A stretch of 25,780 nt of DNA from Pseudomonadota bacterium (GTDB lineage: Bacteria; Pseudomonadota; Alphaproteobacteria; CACIAM-22H2): the NCBI GenBank assembly GCA_020161965.1, contig JAIUNH010000002.1:1-25780 (forward strand), in the 5' to 3' direction. Shown here piece by piece: positions 7,467-14,488 of this stretch. The position numbers were made by a program, and so were the translations under genes. Positions within the stretch are counted from its first letter, which is position 1; every line of letters starts with the position of its first letter. Under the pieces are notes generated by a model. The model searched no databases and was not told where the DNA came from. It saw nothing but the letters and a program-made list of their open reading frames with translations.

Positions 7467-8519
7467 TTAGCGAACGCTGACCATCGCATCCGGCACGAAC
7501 GAAAGCCGCAGCGCGGCCCCGTTCTCAAAGATTTCATCGGGCGGGCGCGACACACGCAAAGGCATCGCAAGCCCCGGCACATCGACTTCGTATTCCCAGG
7601 TTTCACCCAGGAACACGCGGCTGCGTAGCATGCCGTCGATGTCGTAAACGCCCTTCGCCATCCCCTTTGGATGCGACAGGCCAATGCGATGCGGCCGGAT
7701 CGACAGCGCCGTTGCGCCCGCGACCGGCGACGCGAACGGGATCGCGATTCCGCCCGCCGTGAAACCACCATCCGCGAATTTCCCGTCGATCAGATTGGCC
7801 CGGCCGATGAAGCCCGCGACGAAACGCGTCTGCGGATGATCGTAGACGTGCTTGGGCGTATCGGCCTGCTCGATACGGCCCTTGTTCATCACTACGATCC
7901 GGTCGGCGGTCACCATCGCTTCGGTCTGGTCGTGGGTGACGTAAACGCTGGTGATGCCGAACTCGTCGTGCAGGCGGCGAATCTCGAAGCGCATTTCCTC
8001 GCGCAGATTGGCGTCGAGATTCGACAACGGTTCGTCGAGCAACAACACTTTGGGCTCGACGACAATCGCGCGCGCCAGCGCCACGCGCTGCTGCTGCCCG
8101 CCCGACAATTCAGCGGGTAAACGCTGCGCCAAATGATCGAGATGGACGATCTCTAGAATGCGCCGCGTGCGCCGTTCGACCTCCGCCTTCGGCAGGTCGC
8201 GCAAGCGCAGGCCGAACGCGACATTCTCGAACACGTCCATATGCGGCCAGATCGCGTAGCTCTGGAAGATCATCGACATCTGGCGCTGCTCGGGCGGCAC
8301 CGCCGCGCCGGCGCCGAACAGCGTGCGCCCGCCCAACTCGATCCTGCCGCCCGTCGGCTCGACGAATCCGGCGATGGCGCGCAGCGTCGTCGTCTTGCCG
8401 CAACCCGACGGCCCCAGCAGCGCAATGAATTCCCCTTCCTTGAAATCCAGCGACAGATCGTCGACGGCGGTGAAGCCGCCGAACCGGCATTCGAGGTGGG
8501 AAAGTCGAAGATAGGCCAT
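7467..8519 (-). CDS. ABC transporter ATP-binding protein with TOBE-like tail
   Basis: The 350-residue product has all nucleotide-binding motifs: Walker A GPSGCGKTT (residues 36-44), Q-loop Q86, signature LSGGQQQR (138-145), Walker B VLLLDE (158-163) and switch H196. The region after about 240 (LSIRPHRIGLSH and the following strands) looks like the TOBE regulatory domain of the PotA/FbpC/MalK group. The ATG overlaps the permease stop by one base (TGATG). It powers the fused permease encoded just upstream in the operon. Being the only ATPase gene in the window, it might also serve the ATPase-less importer at 576-3639, though CUT1 systems more often share an MsmK/UgpC-type ATPase. An upstream in-frame extension is not used. 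Confidence 0.93.
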   Translation of the reverse strand: MAYLRLSHLECRFGGFTAVDDLSLDFKEGEFIALLGPSGCGKTTTLRAIAGFVEPTGGRIELGGRTLFGAGAAVPPEQRQMSMIFQSYAIWPHMDVFENVAFGLRLRDLPKAEVERRTRRILEIVHLDHLAQRLPAELSGGQQQRVALARAIVVEPKVLLLDEPLSNLDANLREEMRFEIRRLHDEFGITSVYVTHDQTEAMVTADRIVVMNKGRIEQADTPKHVYDHPQTRFVAGFIGRANLIDGKFADGGFTAGGIAIPFASPVAGATALSIRPHRIGLSHPKGMAKGVYDIDGMLRSRVFLGETWEYEVDVPGLAMPLRVSRPPDEIFENGAALRLSFVPDAMVSVR

Positions 8520-10210
8520 CAAGGTCTCCGCAACATGAAATCGCGACCGGCAACGCGCTGGCCGATCCACACGACGATCGCTGCCGCCGCGAGCAGCAAC
8601 ACGCCGAGCGCCGACAGAACTTCGAAATTCCCCTCCTCGCTCAGATCCAGCATGACGATGGACATGACCTTGGTTTTCGGGCCGGTCAGGAAGATCGCGG
8701 TGCTGAGTTCGCGCGTCGCGGCGATGAAGACGAGCAGCCACGAGCCGATCAAGCCGCCTTTGGCGAGCGGCATGACGATCTTGCGCATCACCACGGCGCG
8801 CGAGCCGCCCAGGATACGCACCGCATCTTCCATCTCCGGGTTCAAACTTTTGACCGTCGCGGCGGCGTTGATGAAGGCGACCGGCAGGCTGCGGATCGTG
8901 AAGGCCAAGATCAGCATGGCCGCCGTGCCGTAGAGCGAGAACGGCGGCGGTGCAAAGGTCGCGTAGAACGCGACCGCCAGCACGATCCCAGGAATGGCGA
9001 TCGGCACCATGCATAGGAATTGCAAAAACGCCGTGCCGGGCATCAAACGGCGCGCCTGAGCATAGGCGACGATCAACGCGCCCAGCACGGCGGCCGTCGC
9101 CGCGACGCCCGAGAACCACACCGTGTTCCAGATCGAGCCGAGGGCCGAGCTGTTCTTGAACAGCAGATAGTCGAAATTCTGGAAGGTGAAATTCGACAAT
9201 TGGAAGCCCCGGCTCCACGCCTTGGCGAAGGCCGCCTGCAGCAGCACGATCAACGGCAGGAACACCGCGAGCGCCCCCACCGCCATGCATAAGGCGAAAG
9301 ACGGCCAGCGCCAGCGCCCGAGATCGACGCGGCGGCGCTCCCCGCCTTTGCCGGTCATTGCCGTGAACCCCTTGCGACGCAGGAAACGGCGCTGCAACCA
9401 CAGCAGCAGGATCGTCACGCCGATCAGCGACAACGAGTAAGCAGCGGCGGCATCGAGGCGCGGCGGGAATTCGAAGAACTGCCATAGCTGCGTCGTCGCG
9501 ACCGTGATCCCGGCCGGAATGCCCAGCAAAGCGGGCGTACCGAACAGCGTGATCGATTCCAGCAGCACGATGATCGCCCCGCCCAGGATCGCGGGCCAGA
9601 TCATCGGCAGCGTGATCTTCACCGTCGCGACGAAGCGGCTCGCTCCCAGGATCGAGGCGGCGTCTTCAAGTTCCGTCGGCACGACGTCGAGTGCCGATTT
9701 GGCGAAGATGAAATTGAACGGAATCGAGTAAAGGGCGATCAGGAAGATCATGCCCTCCATCGAATAGATATTGAGTAAGCGCTCCTCGCCGCCCAGAAAC
9801 ACCCAGAAGCGGTTGATCCAGCCCGCGTTGGGCCCGGCAAGCAGCATCCACGCGACCGCGCCCAAATACGGCGGCATGACGAAAATCGCCACGACGATCA
9901 AGGTGACGAAGTTTCCGCCCGGCATATTGGTGCGCGACACGAGCCACGCCATCGGTACGCCGACGCAGGTACTGATGATTGCCACCGCCACGCCGATGAA
10001 CAGCGATCGGCCCAGCGCTTCGAGGTGGCGTATCTCGCCGAATGCATGGACGATCGGATCGAAGGTGAAGCCGTCGGGCCCACGCACCGACAATCCCAGC
10101 AGCTTGAACAACGGCAGACCGACGAGCACGATCAATGCGGCAGCCAAAGCCACCAGCACGATCGTACTCGGGTCCAGAAGACGACGGGTTACGCTAACAA
10201 GCTGTGCCAT
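8519..10210 (-). CDS. Fused double-domain ABC permease, FbpB/AfuB type
   Basis: The 563-residue membrane protein carries two permease domains in one chain, as in the iron(III)/thiamine/phosphonate class. Two EAA loops are visible: ELEDAASILGASRFVATVKI in the first half and EMEDAVRILGGSRAVVMRKI in the second. About twelve hydrophobic spans fit the fusion. The chain is of family length, so no partner permease is needed. The ATG at 10210 has no strong Shine-Dalgarno and lies 19 bases after the binding-protein stop. It works with the binding protein before it and the ATPase after it. The importer class includes iron and 2-aminoethylphosphonate uptake systems; here the neighbours are carbon-metabolism enzymes, so an organic substrate seems more likely. 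Confidence 0.9.
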   Translation of the reverse strand: MAQLVSVTRRLLDPSTIVLVALAAALIVLVGLPLFKLLGLSVRGPDGFTFDPIVHAFGEIRHLEALGRSLFIGVAVAIISTCVGVPMAWLVSRTNMPGGNFVTLIVVAIFVMPPYLGAVAWMLLAGPNAGWINRFWVFLGGEERLLNIYSMEGMIFLIALYSIPFNFIFAKSALDVVPTELEDAASILGASRFVATVKITLPMIWPAILGGAIIVLLESITLFGTPALLGIPAGITVATTQLWQFFEFPPRLDAAAAYSLSLIGVTILLLWLQRRFLRRKGFTAMTGKGGERRRVDLGRWRWPSFALCMAVGALAVFLPLIVLLQAAFAKAWSRGFQLSNFTFQNFDYLLFKNSSALGSIWNTVWFSGVAATAAVLGALIVAYAQARRLMPGTAFLQFLCMVPIAIPGIVLAVAFYATFAPPPFSLYGTAAMLILAFTIRSLPVAFINAAATVKSLNPEMEDAVRILGGSRAVVMRKIVMPLAKGGLIGSWLLVFIAATRELSTAIFLTGPKTKVMSIVMLDLSEEGNFEVLSALGVLLLAAAAIVVWIGQRVAGRDFMLRRP

Positions 10211-10229
10211 TGATGCGCGACGCCGCCCC

Positions 10230-11273
10230 TCAGCCGCCGAAAGTCCGGCGCCAACGATCGTTGAGGGCGGGCAGCGCCTTCAGATCGTCGTCGGAGACGG
10301 GAATGGTGTTCACGTCGCCGGGCATTTTGCCGCCATGGGTGTTCTTGACCTCCGGGCGCAGCGGCATGCCCATATCCATATCGACGCGGATTTGCTGCGG
10401 CTCAACATCGAGCAGGAAGTCCAAGAACAGCTTGGCCGCATTCGGGCGCTTGGAGTTCTTGAGAATGCCCGAGCCCGCGAGGATGACGACCGAGCCGTCC
10501 TCCGGGAACACGGTGCGATACGGCGCGCCCTCGATCTCCTTCTTGCGGAATGGGCCGTCGCCGGCATGGCCGACCGAACGCTCGCCCGCATCGAGCATCG
10601 TGATCACATCGTTGATCGAGCGGCCGATCTGCGGATTATTGGCGCGCAGCTTTTCGAAATAGCTCCAGCCGTACTTCTTTTCGAGCGCAATCGCCCAAGC
10701 GCCGACGAAGCCCGAATAGGCCGGATGCCCGAAGGACAGCTTGCCCTTGAATTTCGGGTCGAGCAGATCGGTCCAGGTCTTCGGCGCGTCCGCGTCGGAT
10801 ATCTTATCCGTGCGGTAGGCGATGACGATGATCGCCCCCGACGTCGCGTGATACTGATTATCCGTATCCATGTTTTGGAAGGCCGGCAGAATCTTGTCGG
10901 CGTTTTCCGGGCGATGGGCCAGCAAGCGCCCTTCCGATTTCAGCCGCACGAAATGCGAATTGTCGGTCGAGGAATAGACGTCGGCGACCTGCGTGTTCGC
11001 CAGAATATCCTGGTTCAGGCGCTGGTAGATGACCTGCGCCGTGGCGCGCACCACGTTGACCTTGATGCCGGGATATTTCTTGTAGAAGGCCTGTTCGACG
11101 GCTGTCGCGTTATCGAGCCCGAAATGACTGACATACCAAGTCACCTCGCGCTCCGCCTTCGCGGCTTCGTAAAGTTGGCGCGTCGCGTCGGACATGGTCT
11201 GGGCATCGGCCGGGGCCGCGGCGCCCAGCAACGCAAGACCGGTTGCGGCAACCAGTTTTTTCCAAGCGTTCAT
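10230..11273 (-). CDS. ABC substrate-binding protein, FbpA/AfuA-like fold
   Basis: The 347-residue periplasmic protein has a signal peptide (MNAWKKLVAATGLALLG, cleavage near ADAQT). The ATG at 11273 is preferred over an upstream start because GGGGAGGA lies five bases before it. The mature part follows the FbpA-like pattern: EVTWYVSHFG, YRTDKISDADAPKTWTDLLD and KGKLSFGHPAYSG. I do not see the paired tyrosines near the C-terminus that bind Fe(III) in true FbpA proteins. With PrpD-like, SGNH and SDR enzymes in the same operon, an organic acid or similar solute is a better guess than iron. A perfect hairpin stands directly before the ribosome-binding site. Confidence 0.87.
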   Translation of the reverse strand: MNAWKKLVAATGLALLGAAAPADAQTMSDATRQLYEAAKAEREVTWYVSHFGLDNATAVEQAFYKKYPGIKVNVVRATAQVIYQRLNQDILANTQVADVYSSTDNSHFVRLKSEGRLLAHRPENADKILPAFQNMDTDNQYHATSGAIIVIAYRTDKISDADAPKTWTDLLDPKFKGKLSFGHPAYSGFVGAWAIALEKKYGWSYFEKLRANNPQIGRSINDVITMLDAGERSVGHAGDGPFRKKEIEGAPYRTVFPEDGSVVILAGSGILKNSKRPNAAKLFLDFLLDVEPQQIRVDMDMGMPLRPEVKNTHGGKMPGDVNTIPVSDDDLKALPALNDRWRRTFGG

Positions 11274-11290
11274 GAAATCCTCCCCTTTTT

Positions 11291-11309
11291 CGCGGCCGAT
11301 ACGGCCGCG
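11291..11309 (-). other. Intercistronic hairpin before the binding-protein gene
   Basis: CGCGGCCG (11291-11298) and CGGCCGCG (11302-11309) form a perfect eight-pair GC stem with a three-base loop. On the minus-strand transcript it lies between the SGNH stop and the ribosome-binding site of the binding protein. No T-run follows in that direction, so it is more likely an mRNA processing or stabilising stem, which would favour high expression of the binding protein, than a terminator. Confidence 0.5.
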
Positions 11310-11323
11310 CTTATTCGTTTCGT

Positions 11324-11932
11324 TCAGCGCGGCGGTGGCAACGACGCCGCGATGGCCTCGCTCCACGCCACGTAACCCGCTTCGTTCAAATGGCGTTGGT
11401 CTTCCGCGTAGAAACGCGGATCGGCATCGCCTTGCGCGTTCAGGAACGGCGCAAAGATGTCGATCAGCCGCACATCCGGCATTTCGGGCAGGCGCTTTTC
11501 CAGCAGTGCGTTGGTCGCGCGCAAAGCGGCCATACGCGGCCCGTGGAACGGGGCCGGTTTCATCGTCAGCACCGCCACCGGCAATGCCGGCTGGGTGCGG
11601 CGCGCTGCGCCGATCAATTCGACGATCGTCGCCAAAATCGTCTCGGCGCTAGCGTCGTATTTCTCGATATCGTTGGCGCCCGCCGCAATTACCAGAAAAC
11701 GCGGCGCCAGCGGACGGACCAGAAGATCGTAATACGCGACGCAATCGCGCAACGTGGCGCCGCCGAAACCGACGGCAACTGCATCGGCGCGGCCCAGACT
11801 TTTGGCGATGTCGGGCCAGAGCCGCACGGTCGACGAGCCGTAGACGACGATCGGATCCTTCGGCAGGCGCGTTTCCCGCAAACGCTGTGCGAGTGCCTGC
11901 GCCTGCGCGTCGATGGAAGGCTTGGCCGTCAC
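11324..11932 (-). CDS. SGNH/GDSL-family hydrolase
   Basis: The 202-residue product has the SGNH blocks in order. Block I is VVYGSSTVRLW, with the nucleophile serine at about residue 34 and GSS in place of GDS, as in one known subgroup. Block II is GFGGATLRD with its glycine near 58. Block III is AGANDI with N87. Block V is DQRH, giving D178 and H181. It has no signal peptide, so it acts in the cytoplasm, probably as an esterase or deacylase. The GTG start overlaps the PrpD-like gene's stop as GTGA, so the two are translationally coupled. It could release an acyl group from the imported compound before or after PrpD-type chemistry; that order is a guess. Confidence 0.88.
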   Translation of the reverse strand: MTAKPSIDAQAQALAQRLRETRLPKDPIVVYGSSTVRLWPDIAKSLGRADAVAVGFGGATLRDCVAYYDLLVRPLAPRFLVIAAGANDIEKYDASAETILATIVELIGAARRTQPALPVAVLTMKPAPFHGPRMAALRATNALLEKRLPEMPDVRLIDIFAPFLNAQGDADPRFYAEDQRHLNEAGYVAWSEAIAASLPPPR

Positions 11933-13368
11933 GCGGGCTTGACCTTGCGCAGCAGGTCGAGAAGCGGCGCGGTGCTCGCGGCATCGGCCAGCGCGAAGGT
12001 CTCGCGCGCGATGCGATCGGCGAGGCCAGGATCGATCTTGGTGACGCAGCCATCGTACTTTCCGCGCACTTCGGCGTCGGTCAGCGGCCAGGACGGGCCG
12101 CCGCGATAGCGCGTGTCGGCTTCCGCTTTCAACACCTTGCCGTCCTTCAGCGTAATCTCGACGCGCGAGCGGATTAGGTCGAAGCCCATCGCGTTGATCT
12201 TCGCGTCGGCATGGGTATGAACGCGTTCCTGCATCGCCTGGAATTCCGGCGATGCGATCACATGATCGTCGAATTGCGCCAACCCCGCCGCGCGATACAT
12301 CACAAGCATCGAGATGAGTGCAGCCATCGAGAATTTGGCCTGTAGCTCGTTCTTCGCCACGCGATAGCGGATCGGGCGCAGAATATTGTCGCCGGCGAAG
12401 AAATCGATGCGCGCGACCGTGGTCGGATCGATTTTCTCGCGCAGAACCAAGTTCTTCACCATGTCCATCGATTGATGGGTCAGGATGCCGCTGGGATAAG
12501 GCTTGATGCTCACGCCGGGATTAACAATCGTCCATTCGCGCCCGAAGCCTTGGCCGGTTTTTTCCGCCGAGAAGCCGCCGCCGAGAACGGCGGGGAAGCC
12601 CCAGGGCCCGTCCAGCGCCGTGGGATCGGCGGTGTAGCCGCGCTGCGCTAGCAAGGCGGCGAGCACGCCGTTTTCCGCCGCGCGGCCGACATGCAGCGGC
12701 TTGGTCATCGTACCGAAATTGCAGCGGATGCCGGCGGCGAAGCTGGCCGCGATGCCCAACGCCCGAGCCGTCGCCTCGGCGTCGAGGCCCAGCAGGATCG
12801 ATGCCGCCCCACAAGCGCTGAACGTGCCGACCGTGCCCGACGTATGGTGCCCGCGCAGATAATGGTCGGGCTGCATCCATTCGGAGATTTTGCAGCCAAG
12901 CTCGAAACCGTAATTGAACGCGGCGACGAATTCGCGCCCCGACACGCCGCCTTTCATGTCCGACACGGCCAGCGCCGCACTCATCGGCGGGATCGAAGGA
13001 TGTGTCAGCAGGCCATAGACATGCGCGGGATCGTGACTGACTTGCGTATCGTCGAAATCATGGACGTGACCGGCGGTACCGATCACCCGTGCGGCGACTT
13101 GGACCGGCACGCGCGTGTCGCCGTGGCCGAGCAACAATGCATCGCCCTTCCCGCCTTGCTCGCGTGCGAAGCCCGTCAGGATGTCGATCGCGGGCACGCC
13201 CAGCCCCGCCAGCACCAGGCCCATCGAATCGAGCAGGCAGCGGCGCGAGATATCGAGGGCTTCCGGCGGCAGCTTGTCGAAGCGCGCGCCGGTCAGGAAC
13301 GCGACCGCTTGGGCGGTGATGTCGGTTTCCCCGGCGATGCGGGGTGTCGTCGGTGCGGCGAGTGTCAT
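11929..13368 (-). CDS. MmgE/PrpD family protein
   Basis: The 479-residue product belongs to the MmgE/PrpD family, which includes 2-methylcitrate dehydratase and cis-aconitate decarboxylase. Recognisable segments are HDFDDTQVSHDPAHVYG, KPLHVGRAAENGVLAALLA and the SIKPYPSGILTH region. Length and layout fit a full-length helical domain plus the C-terminal lid domain. No methylcitrate synthase or lyase gene is nearby, so a true methylcitrate pathway is unlikely; many family members act on other tricarboxylates or related acids. It is the first gene of the minus-strand operon continuing into the SGNH hydrolase, the ABC importer and the SDR. The ATG at 13368 follows a modest GGGAA site. The promoter lies in the divergent region shared with the FCD regulator. 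Confidence 0.9.
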   Translation of the reverse strand: MTLAAPTTPRIAGETDITAQAVAFLTGARFDKLPPEALDISRRCLLDSMGLVLAGLGVPAIDILTGFAREQGGKGDALLLGHGDTRVPVQVAARVIGTAGHVHDFDDTQVSHDPAHVYGLLTHPSIPPMSAALAVSDMKGGVSGREFVAAFNYGFELGCKISEWMQPDHYLRGHHTSGTVGTFSACGAASILLGLDAEATARALGIAASFAAGIRCNFGTMTKPLHVGRAAENGVLAALLAQRGYTADPTALDGPWGFPAVLGGGFSAEKTGQGFGREWTIVNPGVSIKPYPSGILTHQSMDMVKNLVLREKIDPTTVARIDFFAGDNILRPIRYRVAKNELQAKFSMAALISMLVMYRAAGLAQFDDHVIASPEFQAMQERVHTHADAKINAMGFDLIRSRVEITLKDGKVLKAEADTRYRGGPSWPLTDAEVRGKYDGCVTKIDPGLADRIARETFALADAASTAPLLDLLRKVKPA

Positions 13369-13397
13369 GGCGTTCCCGGTGTTTTCTTATTGCCAAC

Positions 13398-13419
13398 TGT
13401 CAACAGACTACGATTGACA
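13398..13419. promoter_or_regulatory. Candidate operator in the PrpD/FCD divergent region
   Basis: TGTCAA (13398-13403) and TTGACA (13414-13419) are perfect inverted copies ten bases apart, midway between the two divergent start codons. Inside the left half, CTGT-CA-ACAG (13397-13406) is a second small palindrome, closer to the short inverted repeats bound by GntR/FadR-type regulators. A further half-site (GTCAA, 13430-13434) follows. The natural binder is the FCD regulator encoded at 13482. Confidence 0.5.
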
Positions 13420-13444
13420 CTCAAGGCGAGTCAACTGCTACTCT
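13414..13444 (+). promoter_or_regulatory. Candidate promoter of the FCD regulator gene
   Basis: TTGACA (13414-13419) is a consensus -35 box and TGCTACTCT (13436-13444) resembles an extended -10. The spacing of 19 is slightly long. The -35 box is also the right half of the candidate operator, so bound repressor would block its own promoter. Confidence 0.35.
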
Positions 13445-13481
13445 TCCTCTCGGCGGCGGAGTCGGCCGCGGGAGAGTTTCG

Positions 13482-14150
13482 ATGACCGACGATCTGCTGG
13501 AGTTGCGGCGCGAGAACACGCTGTCGAGCTTGGCCGCCGACCGACTGGAAAAGCTAATCGTCGCGGGCCAATTGCCGCCCGGCCAGCGCATCAACGAAGT
13601 CGTGCTCGCGCGCGAATTCGGCATCAGCCGCGGGCCGGTGCGCGAAGGCCTGCGCCACCTCGCCTCGCGCGGACTGGTCGAGTTCGTCGCCAACAAGGGC
13701 GCCTATGTCCGCGCGATCGATGCGCAGGCGATGCTGGAGATCTACGATCTGCGTTCCGTCCTCACCGGCCACGCGTGCAAGCTCGCCGCCGAACGGCGCA
13801 CGGCCGACGAGGCGAAGGAGTTCGAGCGCCGCGTGAAGGAAATGGATGCGTGCGTGAAGAGCCGCGACGTCGCGCAGTATTACAAGCTGAACATCGACTT
13901 CCACGATCTGCTGGTCGCCGTGGCCGGCGGCGGGCGGCTTGCCGCGTTCAGCGACACGCTTTCGAAGGAGGCGGCGTTGTTCCGGCGCGTCTCGCTGGGC
14001 AATCCGCAGGAAATGGCGGCATCGAACACCGAACACATTGCGATCGTCGCCGCGATCCGCCGCGCCGACGGTGCGCGCGCGCGCGAATTGGGCGAAGCGC
14101 ATGTGCTGGCCGGCAAGCGACGCTTCGAGAAAAGCCTGCCGCCCGTCTGA
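13482..14150 (+). CDS. GntR-family regulator with FCD domain
   Basis: The 222-residue protein has a GntR winged helix-turn-helix (about residues 12-78: PPGQRINEVVLAREFGISRG then PVREGLRHLASRGLVEF). A helical FCD domain follows (about 85-215). FCD metal/ligand histidines appear in NIDFHDLLVAV, NTEHIAIVAAI and ELGEAHVL. The ATG at 13482 is chosen over an upstream in-frame start because GGGAGAG lies six bases before it and the product then has normal family length. It is divergent from the PrpD-led operon and is most likely its ligand-responsive repressor and its own autoregulator. The effector is probably the imported acid or an intermediate; this is inference from position. Confidence 0.92.
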   Translation: MTDDLLELRRENTLSSLAADRLEKLIVAGQLPPGQRINEVVLAREFGISRGPVREGLRHLASRGLVEFVANKGAYVRAIDAQAMLEIYDLRSVLTGHACKLAAERRTADEAKEFERRVKEMDACVKSRDVAQYYKLNIDFHDLLVAVAGGGRLAAFSDTLSKEAALFRRVSLGNPQEMAASNTEHIAIVAAIRRADGARARELGEAHVLAGKRRFEKSLPPV

Positions 14151-14226
14151 GTGCGAGCCGCGCCGAGGTTTGGCGGATGATGAGCCACGCCACAGCTTTG
14201 GGATCAAGCACCCCAATCGTTTGCAT

Positions 14227-14276
14227 CAAGAAAGCCGGAGCCCGCCGCGTTGAATACGCGACGGGCTTCTTTCTTG
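14227..14276 (+). terminator. Rho-independent terminator after the FCD regulator
   Basis: CAAGAAAG (14227-14234), AGCCCG (14239-14244) and CGCG (14246-14249) pair with CGCG (14257-14260), CGGGCT (14262-14267) and CTTTCTTG (14269-14276). This gives a long hairpin with small bulges, a GC core and a pyrimidine-rich descending arm. It lies 76 bases past the regulator stop. It can also work on the minus strand, where it directly follows the tRNA-like fragment. Confidence 0.7.
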
Positions 14277-14305
14277 CTCGGCGTGGCGGGATTCGAATCC
14301 ACGCC
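14275..14305 (-). other. Fragment resembling a tRNA 3' end
   Basis: Read on the minus strand, this piece gives GGCGTGGATTCGAATCCCGC and then CACGCCGAGCA. The first part has a T-loop TTCGAAT with partly pairing flanks. The second could be an acceptor strand and discriminator resembling tRNA-Pro tails (..CACxCCGACCA). GGCGTGG (14280-14286) and CCACGCC (14299-14305) also form an inverted repeat. There is no D-arm, anticodon arm or matching 5' acceptor strand upstream, one T-stem pair is broken, and the tail ends GCA instead of CCA. If real, it is a truncated tRNA copy of the kind left at integration sites. It could also be chance. Confidence 0.3.
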
Positions 14306-14429
14306 CCCAGGCGAATGAAATTCAGTTATTTCAATACTGATTGCCAATGTATCGAGCTATTTCGAGACCATTTGTGGAAACTGAATGTACTTTCAGTCGC
14401 GCTGCGCACGGATCTTTACTTAATAAGAT

Positions 14430-14466
14430 GCCCGCGACTGCCGCGCGAAACGCGCAAATAGCGGGC
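14430..14466 (-). terminator. Nested hairpin after the enolase-family gene
   Basis: GCCCGC (14430-14435) pairs with GCGGGC (14461-14466) around an inner GCGCG-AAA-CGCGC hairpin (14443-14455). It lies 22 bases past the stop of the last gene of the TRAP operon, and a short T-rich stretch follows on the minus strand. It is a reasonable but imperfect terminator. Confidence 0.45.
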
Positions 14467-14488
14467 GCCCCCTCAACCTGATGCCGGA

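Larger units (their letters stand above)
14151..14488. other. Gene-free gap with terminators and tRNA-like scrap
   Basis: No convincing gene lies in these 338 bases. From left to right they hold about 75 bases with no clear signal, a long terminator hairpin, a fragment resembling the 3' end of a tRNA, roughly 115 AT-richer bases (14315-14430), and a nested hairpin just past the enolase-family gene. The AT-richer part contains CTGAA-N6-TTCAG (14381-14396) and one AATGTACT (14384-14391), the same word found before the MocR-like gene. The open frame that crosses this gap has no coding character. Confidence 0.6.

Noticed and set aside
8520..9485. Upstream extension of the ABC ATPase frame
   Set aside because: It overlaps the permease in another frame and has no family similarity. 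The ATG at 8519 begins the canonical ATPase N-terminus.
10230..11273. Assignment as ferric iron-binding FbpA
   Set aside because: The ferric tyrosine pair is not visible and the operon partners are carbon-metabolism enzymes.
11929..13368. Assignment as 2-methylcitrate dehydratase (prpD)
   Set aside because: The family is clear, but no methylcitrate synthase or lyase is adjacent, so the specific function is not supported.
14275..14360. A complete tRNA gene on the minus strand
   Set aside because: No D-arm, anticodon stem or matching 5' acceptor strand can be placed upstream of the T-loop. Only a fragment is reported.
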